Positions 33,828-47,246 are shown, counted from the stretch's first letter. The stretch is 64,000 nt of DNA from Plenodomus lindquistii (GCA_025504975.1 JANUWI010000001.1:558001-622000), one strand, 5' to 3'. The notes: a model not told the origin generated them from the sequence alone. Numbers and translations are program-made.

Positions 33828-36800
33828 CTACAACTCCATCAATCCCCCCTCCCATCCCCTAACCTCCCTCTCAAACCCCCCCAACCTCCCCAAAACCTCC
33901 CTTTCCAAAATCCGCTCCCCCTCCTGCAAAACCAACCCATGAACCCCCTTCTCCCTCCCCACCTCCAAAAACCTCGCCAACTTGACCAACACATCCCCCC
34001 TCTCCACCCCACCCCACTTGAGCAGCACCCTCGCACAACCCAGCACCCTCCACACCAGCGCAAAAACCTCACTCTTACTACTCCACCCCAACGCGCCATC
34101 CCCTTCTTCCTCCGCCGTCTGTGTCAAAACAGTAAGAGCCGAGAGTACCCAAGCGGCCAGGTGTGCGGCGACACTGCGGGGAGGCGGTGGTGTGGTGCAA
34201 TGGGATAGTATGGACGACCAGAGTGCTGCATCGAGCACGGGATCGAAATACAGATTTTGTTTCTCGGTTGCGAAGAGCGACGAGTCTGTTTGCCTCTGTT
34301 GGGCGAATGTTGTGGAGAAAGGGGTGGAGAATAGGGATGGAGCACCACCGGGTGGTGTGTTTGTTAGGCGGTGGAGCGCGGTGGATAGGAGATTGGAGGA
34401 TGGGGAGAAGGTGGTTGAGAGGTATGTTGCTAGGCGGGAGGTGGTGGGTAGGGGTGGTGTGTCGGGCGCGTGCTGCTGGCCTTGGGCGCGGAGGAAGCCG
34501 TTTGTGGTGCGGGCGGTGAGGTCGCGGATTTCTTCGTCGTCGTCGTTGAGGAGGTCGTAGAGGGTTAGACTTAGTGCGAGGAGGAGTGGCCCGGTGGATG
34601 CAGAGGTTGGGGACGCGGTGTAGATGTGGGATAGGGTTGTTAGGGATTGTGCGGCTGCAAAGCGTGTGTCGAAGGGGTTGGTGTCGATGATTGTCATGCG
34701 CAGAAGACGGACGTAGCGTGCGGTTGCGGAGAGTATGGCACTGCGCTGGGCGGGCAGGTTGGCGTATGCATGGTCGAGGAAGAAGCCGAGCAGGTGGAGG
34801 GCGCTTTGCATGTTTGAGGGCGGTCCGTTGAGGCATTGGAACTCGAGTTTTTCGAGTGTAAGCAAGAGTTGGTCGGTAGTTATAGCGCTGAAGAACTCCG
34901 TTTCAAGCTCTCCGTCTTGCAAAGCGGACGCGAGGACAGCCTGAGCCTTAGAGATGACTTCAGGGTCGGTCGCCTGAAGCACGACTTTATGGATAGCGGC
35001 TACCACAAGCGATAGAGGAATGGCGAGTTCGCTGGTTGGCTGGAGGTTAATGATCTTATCTAGAGTTTCCAGCGCTGCGCAGCAAGTGTCTGCGTCATCA
35101 TCAGCAAGCAGCATCAGTGCTTCATCGATGCCCTGGTAGTCTTCGGAGAACGCTGTGTCTAGGCAATCATCTCGCATGATTACTCGATCGATGAAGAAGA
35201 CCTGCGCCAGGGAAGTATGAAACAGAGAATCGCCTGGTTGGTCGTTGACACCGAGCGCATAGTCTGGCCCTATGGAGACAGATGCAGCGAGTTGCTGCCA
35301 GACTGGCAACATCGACAGAGTGTCTAAGCGGCGTAGCATAGTCATACCACAAACGGCGACTATATCCAGGAAGGCAGATCGAACAAAGGGACAGTCGCTT
35401 GGGACATACCAGTCATTGGCATGACTGCTTAAGCTTATCATCACAGCACCGAAACTTTCGGTCGCTACTGGTCGTCAGTAATCCAGCGACTGAATCATGT
35501 GCAAGTGTAGATTGACTTACGCAGTACGCGGGCATCTCTTAAGAGCTTATTATGCATGTATTTGACGGTCAGGAGCGTTCCATGTTGTTGATCTGTAGAT
35601 GCTGGTACCGTAGCCAGCAGTGCTGCGCTCGCAGCATTCAGCTCGCTTGTTGAGCGTATTGACACGGCAGTCCGCGCCGCCATATCTCGTAAATGCCAGT
35701 GCGGGCTTGACAGCAAAGACGTCACTGCTTTCTGAATGATATTAAGATGCGGCTGAGGCGGTCTCGCTTGGCGCAATATCTGAAGCGCAGGGAAGACTCC
35801 CTCAGCGCCGTGGAGGTCGAATGGCGAGCTATTGACAGATGTCGAGGTCATTGATTTCTTCAGTGGGCCATTGGGATCGATCAGATCCGACAGCATCTGA
35901 GGCAAACTGGGAAAGAAGTCATAGGAGAAGCGCGAGGTTTTCGCGCGTTCACGTTCTTTCCAGTCTTGCGCTTCGTCGCTCCCTAGCAGTCTCTCTATCA
36001 GTGCTTTGAAGAGCATCAGACTACAATTGCGAATGGGCCAGCTATATGGCGAGTCAACGACAGAATCGGTAGTTGCATGTCTGGAGCAAACTTACATATC
36101 CGAGTTCAACATTCTGGCCGCCAATTCGAGGCCTTGTCCAATGTACGGCTCTGACGCTACACTGAGCTTGGACGTTGTGAAGATCTCCTTGATGCAGTTG
36201 AGCGCATGGACCTGTGGTAGTCGACTCTCTTCAATATTTGCGCTTTTCGCTTCCACTGAACTCTCGGCCACAAGATCTTGCATAGCACGGGGGAACAAGT
36301 TGCCTCCAGGCTGCGCTTCGGCGGCAAGCAGTGCAGTCATAAGCGCAGGGATACCTGCAGATCTCCGAGTGATAGCATCGGCCTTAACCTGTATGGAATG
36401 AAGTGTTTCCTGATATTTTCAGTCAATGTCATTGAGGTGCTCACAAGGCTCTGACCTGGTACCATGCTTCCGGCAGTGCTTGTAGCGCAGGGATGTTCGA
36501 TGAGACACACCGCCGGCAAAATGCTGCAAAGGTCTGCGAAACCGTGGAAAAGGCACCTCGATGGCGAAGTTCAAGCAGCTGGGCAAAGCACAGCCGGCCC
36601 AATCGCTCAAAGGATTCAGGTGTCAAGAAGTCGTGATCCCTATGGCCGATGGGGGCTTTAGTAACGATAGTACGAAGAAGAGTGCTTTACACTTTAGCAA
36701 AAATGTCATCATGATCACAAGGACCCAAATACCTTGCTTCCTTGAGGCCACGCCATGAGTAGCTGAGTATCTCCTTCGTATCTAAGCTAGCGTCGTCTTC

Positions 36801-39132
36801 GATCTCATCCGGAACGTGTCCTTCTGGCGCGTCTGCACAAAGTACGTGATGAACGCACGACCATAGAGCCTCTATGCTGCCTACAATCTCTTTGTGTGAT
36901 TGGAGCCACTCTGCAATTGTCTCTGACGACTCGTTTGACAGGCTAGAATAGAATCCAGGCTGATCGATTATATAAGTGAGTGCGGCAAATGTCCCATGTA
37001 CCGGTCTACCATTGACGGCTTCCGAAAGGTTTTTGTGAGCAAGATCCAGTGTTTGCTGTAGCTGTGACTCCAGATAGCGAAACAATTTGAGTTTTGTCGA
37101 GAAGCGTGTCTGACCTAATGTCTCGAAGCGATCGTTGGCAAGAGTGAAGATCAGACCATAGGCTCGGGCGACACCATCTGCTTGATCAGCACGACCCGTT
37201 CGAAGCATGAGAGATTCTGCTCGGCGCAGGAACTCCGGTATAATAGCGAGAGTCTCATGCTGCTCACTTTGCGGCAGAGCAGTCAAGCAAAGCTGTAATA
37301 CCGAAACAGCCGTATCGCGCACATCATCGAAGGCATCAAGTACAAGGTCTAGCAGAGCTCGTACCAGCCTGGAATTTGCGATTTGGATACCGTGTGCCCA
37401 GTTCAGTTGTCCTTGCGCAGACTTCGAAAGTTCAGCTTGTGGCACCCCTGGATCGATGCCGGAACGCAGAACGATAGTGAGGGCTCGTAGGGCGGTGATT
37501 CTTCTCTGATACGTTGCGGTGGGGCGCAGCTCACGTTCCAAAAAACCAAGATACCATACGAGGAACGCAAGCGGACCTAGGTCTGCGTCCTGTTCTAGAT
37601 GTACCCGAAAAGCTGTGCCATGATCATAACATATATTCGGAATCGACAATCGGGTTTGACTACTTGCAACCGCCTTGGATTTGCTTCTGGCAGCAGTCGC
37701 TGTACAAGCTCGAAGCCGGTCGAACAGTCTTTGAGTGTTACCGAGCACCTCGCGGCGGAAGTAAGGATCGACATCGGTGTGAATATGAACCAAATTGTCT
37801 TTCAACGCGGCCAAGACGTCGTATTTGAGGGGTTTTGTGACTGATACTGAGTAGATCGAGAGGAACATGCCAGCGAGTCTTACTTCAGGTTCGGCATGCG
37901 ACATCCAGGCAGCGAAAAACTTGTCGGGTAAGAATAATGCTCCATCGCGGACTTCTATAGCGATACAGCTTTGCTGATCTAGGTGTTCGATCAGAGACCA
38001 GTCCAGACTCACCAATGTTGAAAATATTGTGGACTTACCGATGTCACGAATGATGGAGAGCTCTTTCCCGCTCTCAATAGTAGCAAGCATGATCCTGAAT
38101 TCTTCTGGTTTGCTGAGCGGATTCTGGAAGGTGCTAGGTTTACGGAGCCGTTCGGGTAGAGTGCCCAACGATTGGACATGTATTCCAAAATCCAATACGG
38201 AGAGGAAGGTCAAATACTCGTCGATATTCGGCAAGAAGCAATGGGGAAAGACATGAGTCTTGAACTCGAGTATGCGTTCCGGCCAATCATGGAGCGTCTG
38301 GAGCACAGGGGTTATCCATAAAGGCATCGTGAACTCATCCTCTTCGCTCGCATTATAACCAGGCAGTTGCCGAGCTTCAATCAAGAAATTGCGGATTAGA
38401 TGCCCAGCTGAAAGTGCGGTCTCATGGTGTACGATCCACCCTAGAAAGACCTTGAAGAGCGTTTGAGGACTCGCGGAAGCTGCTGAACCCAATGGTAGCG
38501 CAGCATCCTGTTCGTCGTATATCTTGACCAGCTGTTCAATTGAGATGGCGTTCTTGAGGAGGAAGTGTGCAAGACCTTGCAAAGCTGGCTTTACCTTGAA
38601 TCGATCTTGCCGTTCACGAATGATATCCAGGAAGGTGCCAGCAGCTTGTGTGCACAGCTCCAAAGCCCTTGGGCTTTGATCCTTTGTGATGGCGTTCGTC
38701 AGTGTTAGAAGGATCTGTCTCATAGACTTTCCCTTGGCTTCGCCAGATCTGTGAAGGTATATATCGAAGATTCGGAGCCAGATTGAGTCCTCCAGAATAG
38801 CACAGCGAACCTGATCTGAACCAAGATTCCGACAGTGATCCGCGATTGCACACAGTGCATTTGATGCAGCAGCGCGATGACCTGAGTCCAAATCCGGAAT
38901 ATCTGCTGTCTCAAGCACAGGATCAATTATTGTATGCAGCTGTCTATTGCATCGTTAGTAAATGTTCCAGGCTTCTGCTCTGAAATCCACGGACTTTGCG
39001 ACCTTACTTCACAGCATCCACAGGGTCGTTTAGCCCTGTATTAGGCAGGACTTTGCTCACGCCTCTAGCAAGATCACGCAGTGCTTTCTCAGGCACCGGC
39101 ACCTCCTGGGCATGGCTAGAATCCGCGTTCAT
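33828..39132 (-). CDS. TRM732: THADA/TRM732-like HEAT-repeat protein (DUF2428)
   Basis: Six minus-strand exons: 39132-39008, 38943-36733, 36684-36456, 36409-36096, 36041-35521 and 35467-33828, joining to 1679 residues with perfect phase. The protein is alpha-helical throughout, with HEAT-like repeats. The signature of the DUF2428 region appears across the exon 2/3 junction: ILSYSWRGLKEA then STLLRTIV, followed by LTPESFERLGRLCFAQLLELRHRGAF and RRSAGIPALMTALLAAE, then WPIRNCSLMLFKALIERL. These match human THADA and yeast Trm732, the partner that lets Trm7 put 2'-O-methyl on residue 32 of certain tRNAs. The length is close to the yeast protein and shorter than THADA. The 3' 300 bases switch to a strongly G-rich coding strand. 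Confidence 0.92.
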
Positions 39133-39950
39133 GCCTATGTCTTTGGTTTTTTGTAGCACACAGACCGTGAGGTTGAGGCTTCAATTCGAGAAAGACCATT
39201 GGGCCCAGCCGCTGACTAAGACATGACTAAGTCGAACCCTGTGTGGGTCAAGAACGCGAAACGCGTCGTCCTCGTCTCTCCCACTTCGTTCTGATCGACA
39301 ACACGCATCTCGTGTCGAAATAGTCCTATAGTTCATTCGAACGTCATGGCTTCGACTTACTGACGCGTAGATCCGCCGACGTGTGCAAGCTAATCATGCT
39401 GAACACAACGATCTAACTTATTTCTAGAGATTAAAGCACTCCTGGCACTACAATCTTCACGATGACTCAATCTGCTTTCTACTCGCATAAGGTGCTCACC
39501 GTACGAACGAATGCTTTCCCCACGGTCAAGTTGACAATTAGGATGTCCATAACACAAGCTCGCCTTTCCTACGTTTCTGCTAGGCGGCAGCAAGTATGCT
39601 CAAAGTTGGTGTGATGTGTCCCGAAGATGTGTTCACGGATTGAATACGCATACTGGTAATCGCAGGTAAGGTACAGAAGTGATCACGGGCGCTGTGTAGA
39701 GCAAACACAGCATGGACGCACGTTTCCAACCACTCATGGTAGAGCGTCCTGTTCGGCTTGGCGTACCCGATCGATGATCACAAGGTCAGTAAGTCTTGGA
39801 AGCAATCGCAGAACTTTAGTAATGCAAATGAGCTACAAGTCGTTTGCTCTAGATTGGTCGCGAAGCCTCCAAATTCACGCCGTCAACAACGAACACTCCA
39901 GTCCAATTTCGGCACTTCGAGCCATAGAGTAGATTCCAGTTGGCTCCATC
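39133..39950. promoter_or_regulatory. Divergent intergenic region upstream of TRM732-like gene
   Basis: About 0.8 kb with no supported gene. Presumed promoters for the TRM732-like gene and the following large unknown gene. Confidence 0.5.
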
Positions 39951-42900
39951 ATGGGCCTACGTGCCAATAGTATCTCTTCGGGAACGAGGGGTGCATCTCC
40001 GTTATTCTACTCACCGCCGCCTTCCGACGCGCTGGCTGATTCGACGCACCACGGGGATGCCGACGTGGAGGCCGACGTGCATGCGGCAACTGACGACGAC
40101 CCGTACCAAACATCTGATGTGAAGTCTTGTTCTACTTGTATGCCACCTTTACTGACGATTTTAAGAAATCTGACAGCAGAGCTGTGACGGGAATTTGCCT
40201 GCAACGACTTACTAGCAGCCAGGAGGCAGGACAGCCGCAGACGGGAATGCAGCAAGGCCACGAGCAGAGAAATTTCCTAAAAAAGGACGCAGTCAACGTC
40301 TCTCTCACCTCCATGGACGCCTTGGCCGGCAAAGGGCCAAGAAAGGCTTGTGACGATTCTCTTGTGAAGGAGCCAGGTAAAGGAGAAGCTCACCTGACCC
40401 CATCAAACCCGAAACCTCATCAAGCCTTCCCGTCCTTGCGCCAAATAACCGGCTACGCGACAAGCGATGATGATGGCATCTCGGGCGTTGTAGTCCATCC
40501 CCTTAAGAAACAAGCCCTATCACGTCAGGCAGACAGATCCAAGGCCAGAGGTGTTTCCAAGTTTGCGGAACACGTAGCAAATGATAGCAGCAGCGCCTCA
40601 GATGCGGGAGCTAAGTCGAGCCAATCATCTTGTAAGTATCCGCCCTTCGTCAGTATACGTCCTGGACCGCTGATCTCAGATACAGTGACCCCATCAGTGC
40701 CTCCGACAAACATGGCTCGCCGCGAGAAGGTTCATGGACCCGCCTTTAATATGGATGGGAACAGGAAACCCATCTCTCGCACAAGAGACCCACACAACCT
40801 AGCGGCTCCAAGGAACAACAAGTTGCCGAAAACTCAAGGAGGCTTTGTTTTGAGCGACGAAAGTGAAACAGAAGATGGCGAAGCCGCGACAGACAAGCAG
40901 CCAGAATACCTGCCATCATCAACTGCCCGAACTATGCACACACTATCTCCACCGAGTTCGCGTCCCGAAACGTCGGTATCCAACTGTGTACCTAAGAAGA
41001 GACAGCTTAACAAGTCTCGGTTGAGTAAACTCCTCAGTCGAGACAAGCCACCGTTCCACCAAGGGCCGCCAAAAGCTGCATCATTACCTGCGGCTCATGC
41101 GGCTCCTTCTTCTGCTCCAAGGCCTAGGCCATCAAGTTCGCTCGCTACGAACAACTTCATCGAGCGAACGCGAGACCATGAAGCGAATAGCAGCGTGGAA
41201 CAGCGTGATAACTGGAAGATGAGACCTACAATGACGCCCTCAGCCAAGGTCATGAACGGCCCTGCGCCTTCTCCCGTTCGTGAACAACCTGGTCAGAGTG
41301 CGCCTACGCGGAGCCTTCTGCAACCTCCACTTCGAGAGGTACAATCTGGGAGTCTAGACACACCAAAGACGCAACAGACTTCAAGGAAAGGGCCCCCAAC
41401 CAAGTCTTTGGGATCAATCGCATCCTTGGCGTCACCGGCGTCACCGAGCGTTGTTGGCTCACCAGGCGCGAAACAGCCACATCGGCGGCCTCGGGAGCCT
41501 CTGCTGACGACTGGCGAAAGCAAGCCTCCGGTTCCGGTATCAACCCAAGGGCAGCTTGTTCGAGACACGTCGCGCGGTCAGGAAGATATCAATAAGTCGG
41601 CTTCACACCTCAGCGCCTCAACAACCCAGAGTCAGAGTCCACAGCCGGCTCAAAAACGCAAGCTCGAGCATATGGCATGCGATCAAACCGAGGATGTCGT
41701 CCCATCGAAGAAGAGATCTACCGTCTCGAGCGAGCGCCAAAACGCTCCAGGAAAAAGGTTAAACAATATTCAGGAGCGAAATGTTGATACTCGCGTTGTC
41801 GGGTCACTTGTGGTCTCCACTCCTGTGGTTGGTGGATCCACCGCAACAATTCTGGGCTCTACAGACAGTGCCAACGCCATACCAGTCACCGAGGCGTCTG
41901 TACGACCAAGTCTGCTGAACGCGACTGTCATGCCGTCAAGCCCTCCTGTGAAAAAGACATTCACGGTGGCTGATGATCTCAACACGAAAGACGTATGTGC
42001 CCAACAAGCATCTCCAACCAACAAGAAAGTAGTCTCAAACTGTAAGCAGAGTGCTGCAGAAGTAACGTCAAAATTTCGAGAAAATGATGTCCCCAGCAAG
42101 ATGACATCTCAAACAAGAGTCGAAGCCGGTCCAGTCCCATCAGTACCGATTTGTGAGCTGGTAGTCGACCAGGACACTGTACAGCTGCCGGGGACACCGC
42201 CCATCGCTTCCACACGCGAGTCGTCCGGAACTAACGCTAGGCCCGAAGATCTTGCTCAGCACTCTGTGAGGAAGACTCAAGATGTTGTCGTACCGCCGAC
42301 TACAACCTCTGAGGCTCCAGAATCATACTTTGAGTATTCCATCTTTGAACGGAGGTGGTCAGATGAGCAGGATGAGTATGAAGTCAAGGAGACTGAGGTT
42401 CTCCTACGCCCATTCACCGGCATTGACGAAGCGAATAAGCAAGTCGAAAAATTGTTCCAACGGATGCGCGAAGAGGATACTTGGCATACCCAAACCACTT
42501 TGGCAGACTGGAATACAAAACGAGATGAACATGGTTGCCTCATATGCAAGGCCAGCTTCGCCCGCTTCGACAATCCGTACAAAGAACACTTCGTCAAGAT
42601 CTGGGTACAGCGCGACTACGTCTCTGAGCTCGCCAACCGTACCCCACAGAAGCTAGAGCGTACCTCCTTTATCTCAGGGACGGTGTACGTTCTTCGCCTT
42701 TTCAAAATCAAGATTCTTACGCCAGATGATGAATCGGACACCGAAGAGGCTATAGACAAGCCTGACTCCAGATTGCGACTCCACGAACCACTTATTCGCT
42801 CAGAGATCTACACCACCCTCTGTCATGCGAACCGCGCTGCGCGCGATCAGCAGTTGGAGATTAGTCACGAGAAGGACGCAACGAACTTGCTCACTTTGAA

Positions 42901-43072
42901 GTGGCAGGAGCAGGATGCGAAGAAGCTTGACGAGAAGCTGCGAAATCTAAACTCTGCAAAGAATGGGGAGGAGGCTTACTGGGAGAGCGTGTTCAACGCT
43001 CACGGTATAGGTGGTGATCAGTTCGAGCTGAAGGTGGAGGAGGCGGGTATCTGTGGCCCTCGAAACCTATGA
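39951..43072 (+). CDS. Large disordered protein of unknown function with a conserved-looking C-terminal domain
   Basis: The main open frame runs to a stop at 43072 and covers about 970 codons from near 40166. The 5' end is uncertain. An ATG at 39951 opens an acidic stretch (MGLRANSISSGTRG) in another frame that needs an intron to join; the pair GTGAAG at 40119 and TTAAG at 40165 would keep frame, but both sites are weak. Residues up to about 770 are low complexity, rich in Ser/Pro/Lys/Thr, with many SP and TP sites and basic clusters, suggesting a nuclear phosphoprotein. The last 240 residues look folded: ESYFEYSIFERRW, TEVLLRPFTGIDEANKQVEK, FVKIWVQRDYVSEL, FISGTVYVLRLFKIKIL and a charged helix at the end. 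I do not recognise it beyond a resemblance to other hypothetical proteins of Dothideomycetes. Confidence 0.7.
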
Positions 43073-44504
43073 ATTTTCCACTGCCTTACATTTGCGATTC
43101 ACAATTGCTCTCAAGGTCCTACTGATTCTTGAATGCGATCTTCATTGTCTCTTCTCTCTTTCTCTTATTTTGCTTTACGAGGGATATTGGTCAAGCAGCC
43201 TTGTCAATAGCCGCATCTTTGCGGCTGTCAAAACTTAATTGTTGATGGTCTGAACTTTTCTTGGATTGCTCATATGTGGTTACATAAAATTTATTTTCTC
43301 TACTGATGTCAGTTGTACCCATGATGTGTGCAGGTAATGTAGCCGCATCATCGGCAGCTTCCAATCTAAATATGAAAAAGTTGAAGCTTTACGCTGCCAG
43401 GGACCCTCGCTACCATTGCAGTAGAGATTATGAAGAGTACCCATGCCTCATGCTGCACTACGGGTTTGGTCTGATATGCATAGTATGAAGACTTTGAAAG
43501 CAATCTAACCTTTTCCTTTGGTCTCCCAACATCAAACCAAAGACATTGACGTAAACCCGTTCATTATCAAGCTGTTCAACAAATTCTTATCTACTGCGAT
43601 CACTGGACCTCAAAGAAATGGCTGGCTTATGGAGCGTCGCCCCGTATAGCAGAACTTCGTTGAGAACTAAGGGAACGAGTATTTAATCTCCAGAATTACA
43701 AGCTTCCTTGGATTTCGCAGCACGCAATAGATTACCGTTCACCTTAGGCGCGTGATGTGCTGGCTGACTGTCTACATGCCTACCTGCTTGATTCACCAGA
43801 TCCTAAACATCATTGTGAGGCTGATTGTGTCACGACCCCTATTGACTAGGCTTGCAAATTCCCTGGTAAGGGCTCAATGGCTACTTCTGTGAACCGCTGT
43901 ACATGTATTTGCACGTTAAGAAATTTCACGGCATCGATTCCCAAATTGATCGGCTCTTGGTATAAGTCGCTGCTGTGAACCTCGAAAACCTCACGCATGT
44001 AATAGATTGTTCGCCGTCAATCCAGAGTACTGGCATTGAAGGGCCAGTGGAGGCTGTATGCTGAATATAATCCAATTTAGCTACGTCCTCGAATGTGAAG
44101 AGAGGTATAGCGTAATAAACATCGGCGGTGTAGAGCATAGGGAGCTCTCAATCTATTGAAGGCCCATGTGACTTCTATATGGCATCCATATTTCGGCATT
44201 CGCGGTGGAGGCACTCACAGAATTGAGCCTACATATTTCGACACGCTGACTCTTGCCAGAACTCTTCCGTATCACAACACGACTACAACACCAAAGATCG
44301 TAACAATTCAACTCCATAATAGCTCCACTGAGGTACAAACTTCCGCAAAAGGGACAGCTTGCTCGATTTTCTGAACCATTTGAGCGCCACGAGAGCTCAC
44401 TGCGCTTGCAAGTCTATTAAATCCTATACACCAGCGCATACATTGGGCGGGACCCAATAAGAGTCAGGAGAAAAGGTTAGAGCTGGTCGTCAAGCCATAC
44501 AGCG
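43073..44504. other. Intergenic region between two unknown genes
   Basis: About 1.4 kb, moderately AT-rich. Frames are at most 72 codons and unsupported. Contains the promoter of the next rightward gene; no repeat recognised. Confidence 0.55.
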
Positions 44505-45740
44505 ATGGCGCCGCCAAAACATTCACAATCTTCCTCAACGCGACGAGACAAATCTAAGACACCTCCTGTTGAAGCTGGACCTTCAAGAGAGCGACGCCCT
44601 GCACAAGGGTCTGGGCAGCACCAAGGCCAAGCATATGCAGAGAGTGAGCAAGAATATCAAGCACAATATGAGGCTAGGAATCCACGACCACAATATGACC
44701 AAACACCACAGCAGTATTCATACGCACAATATGCGGCGCAGCCTCAATACGACCCTAGGTACGTCTCTCCTTACGGACCACCAGCAGCTCCCACCACATC
44801 AGTTCAGCCTGGCACGGGGACCTCAAGCAGTAAGAGGACTAGAAATACACCATCGCCACCAAAGAACGAAGCAAAGAAGGCGAAGGAGGCAGACCGACTG
44901 AAGAAAGATCAAGCCAGGCAAGAAGCGAACGCACAAAAAGATAAGGCACATAAAGACGAGATGGCGAGAAGAAAAACAGATCGAGCGATACAAAAGCAGA
45001 AAATCGAAGCTATAAAAGCCAAGCAGGCCAAAGAAGAAGCAGAAAAGAAGGCGGAAGCTAAGAAGAAAAAGGAGGAAGAGAAAAGGATATATGCCGAAAA
45101 CCATGCACGTCAGGTAGCACAGAATATCGCAGAGGGCAAGAAAAAGGCCAGTCAGTTTCAGAAGGACCGGAGCCAAAACAGGACAAACGAACAACTAGCA
45201 GAGTCAGAAATGAAGCGAGCGAAGAGAGTGGCCAAATCGTACAGCTCCACGCACCCTGTCCATGGAGCTCAGCCTACCTTCGCTATCAACACCCAAACAT
45301 ATCCAGCCCCGGCGCCATGGCAAAGCAGCAACCCCCCATCAGGTTCTCGTCGCCAAGACGTCACATTCGGTGCATCTATTACCACAAGATTACCTGCAAC
45401 ACAGGACAAGGGCAAGGGCAGGGCAAGAACACCAGCACCAGAGCCACCACGCCAGAGAAGCTCGACGCCAGCCCCACGACTAAGCAGTAGACCGCCATCC
45501 GCTGCCCCTCGCCCACAGGCCAGTTCATCCTCATCTGCCGCTCCAAGCAGACAAACCAGAGCAAGGACACCATCGCAAGTACCACCACGACAGAGTACCC
45601 GAGCGCCGTCGAGGTCACAGAGTCCGTCGTCAAGGCCGAAATCAGCGTCTAGGAGCGCGAGTCCATCTGCCATGATCTGGAAGCCTAAGTCGAAAAAACC
45701 GTCGGGAAAGCCGCCGAGTCCGTCGGATCGGTTCTTGTGA
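44505..45740 (+). CDS. Low-complexity Lys/Glu-rich coiled-coil protein, function unknown
   Basis: One exon of 411 residues beginning MAPPKHSQSSSTRRDK. Residues 1-110 are Gln/Tyr/Pro-rich, with repeated QYD/QYA-like units. Residues about 118-235 are a highly charged Lys/Glu/Ala helix (for example AKQAKEEAEKKAEAKKKKEE), likely a single long coiled coil. The C-terminus is Ser/Pro/Arg-rich with several SRSQSPSSRPKSASRS-like tracts, resembling RS-type tails. No domain is recognised. Composition alone would suit an RNA- or chromatin-associated protein, but this is not evidence of function. The ATG chosen is the first in the open frame, and no intron is needed. Confidence 0.7.
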   Translation: MAPPKHSQSSSTRRDKSKTPPVEAGPSRERRPAQGSGQHQGQAYAESEQEYQAQYEARNPRPQYDQTPQQYSYAQYAAQPQYDPRYVSPYGPPAAPTTSVQPGTGTSSSKRTRNTPSPPKNEAKKAKEADRLKKDQARQEANAQKDKAHKDEMARRKTDRAIQKQKIEAIKAKQAKEEAEKKAEAKKKKEEEKRIYAENHARQVAQNIAEGKKKASQFQKDRSQNRTNEQLAESEMKRAKRVAKSYSSTHPVHGAQPTFAINTQTYPAPAPWQSSNPPSGSRRQDVTFGASITTRLPATQDKGKGRARTPAPEPPRQRSSTPAPRLSSRPPSAAPRPQASSSSSAAPSRQTRARTPSQVPPRQSTRAPSRSQSPSSRPKSASRSASPSAMIWKPKSKKPSGKPPSPSDRFL

Positions 45741-46280
45741 ATAAGATGAAGTGGAGATGTATTTGTGGACGGCACTTGGGGTGTCACAAGGTGTGCATTA
45801 TAGAGGTACAGTAGGCTGTTGTTGAATTAGTATGATGTTAGTGGATTTGGGAGAGTTTCTTTGCTAATAGGTGGTTTGGGTCGAAGAGGGCATGGGTACA
45901 TGTATGCTGTCTATTGTGAGGGAGGTGTGAGCTGTGTTCTCTCAGCAAGGAATGAAACGCGCAGGGATGTAATGGAGCTTAGGTGCATGGCCATGCATGA
46001 CATGAGCGTATTAGTACTGATGGGTATTTCTAGGAACCGAATACTTGCTACTTACCCAGAGGGGTTGTGCAACCATTGTGACTGGAAATGAGTAATCGAG
46101 ACTTCACTCTTTCACTTACCTGGTCTTCGTTCGAGATCGCTACCATCACATATGCAGATGCTATGATTCACAACCTGCAAGTTCCAGCCCCGAACCTCGA
46201 CCATGCATGTTTTCCATCTTTGGGTATATAAAAAAAACCGTCCATCGACGTCTACCTTCCACCATCGCTCAATTCCCCTC
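45741..46280. other. Convergent intergenic region, no gene seen
   Basis: 540 bases between two facing 3' ends. A TATATAAAAAAAA tract lies near 46224 but is not upstream of any called gene. Confidence 0.55.
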
Positions 46281-46996
46281 TCATTGCTTCAGCCCCAACG
46301 TTTTCCTAACCCCTTCAACAATCAACCCATGTTCCACACCATGAATCCGTTCTTCCAGTTCTTCCAGCCCCTCCCCCTCCCTCAACTCAACCTCCTTTGT
46401 CACAATCGCATCTCCAGCATCCACCTCGGCGATAACCTCATGAATCATAACACCCGTCCTTTTCAACCCTTCTTCCTTGCAAGCCTTCCACGCACGCTCA
46501 ATCGCTCCCGCGCCTGCAAACTCGCCGGGGAGCGCGGGGTGCAGGTTTATTATCTTGATGCCGGCGGAGGCGATGGGGGTGAGGAACGAGGGGGTGACGA
46601 TGTGCATCCAGCCTGCGCAGACGATGAGATTGGGGCGCGGTGTCGAGGAGAGAATGATCCTGGCGAGCTCGGCATCGTATTCTGACCGTGCGAGGTTAAT
46701 GTCAGAGGGGTGCGACTTTTTGTAGGGGACGAGGTTGTGGTAGGTGGTTGGTATTGACGCTTTGGCGGCGCGTTCGAGGCCGTAGGCTGCTTTGCGACTG
46801 TGGATGATATATGAGCTATACGAGCGCCATGGGGAATTTGGACATGAATGGAGGGTTTGAATTGGACGTACTTTGAGATTACATGGGTTATGCGTGTGTT
46901 GGGTAGTGCGCCAGATGCGCAGGCATCAATCAGCGCTTGGAGGTTTGAGCCATTTCCTGAGATCAGGACAGTGAGGTTATGCTGTTGCTCGGTCAT
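46281..46996 (-). CDS. ADE8: Phosphoribosylglycinamide formyltransferase
   Basis: Two minus-strand exons, 46996-46872 and 46797-46281, give 213 residues, the usual size of a monofunctional GAR transformylase. It adds the formyl group from 10-formyl-THF to GAR, the third step of purine synthesis. Visible motifs are LTVLISGNGSNLQALIDA, VISNRKAAYGLERA across the splice junction, CAGWMHIVTPSFL, IINLHPALPGEFAGAGAIE with the catalytic Asn/His, and TGVMIHEVIAEVDAGDAIV with the conserved Asp. The gene name follows the yeast gene. The coding strand turns G-rich in the last 200 bases. It lies 250 bases downstream of the HAT1 3' end, in the same direction. Confidence 0.95.
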
Positions 46997-47246
46997 CGTG
47001 TCTGTTTTGCTGTAATGGGATGCTCAATCAGGTCGTGCTTCAACGTTGGAGTTCCCAAATTTTGGGGCGTGGGGTAGTTGTTAACCCCGCAATGACGGAG
47101 TTAAGTTTGGTGGGGGTATCTTCAAGTTGTCTATTCGATTGTCACCACAAAACCCTGTAACATTACGTCCATCTGCAAGAGAGCCAACTGTGGTTCTGCT
47201 TCTCGCAAGCATATGGCAAAACACAAGAGGAATCTGCTCCCATCCT

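Noticed and set aside
46203..46685. 160-codon plus-strand frame and a TATATAAAAA tract before it
   Set aside because: Antisense to ADE8, which has clear catalytic motifs. The TATA-like tract lies between two convergent genes.
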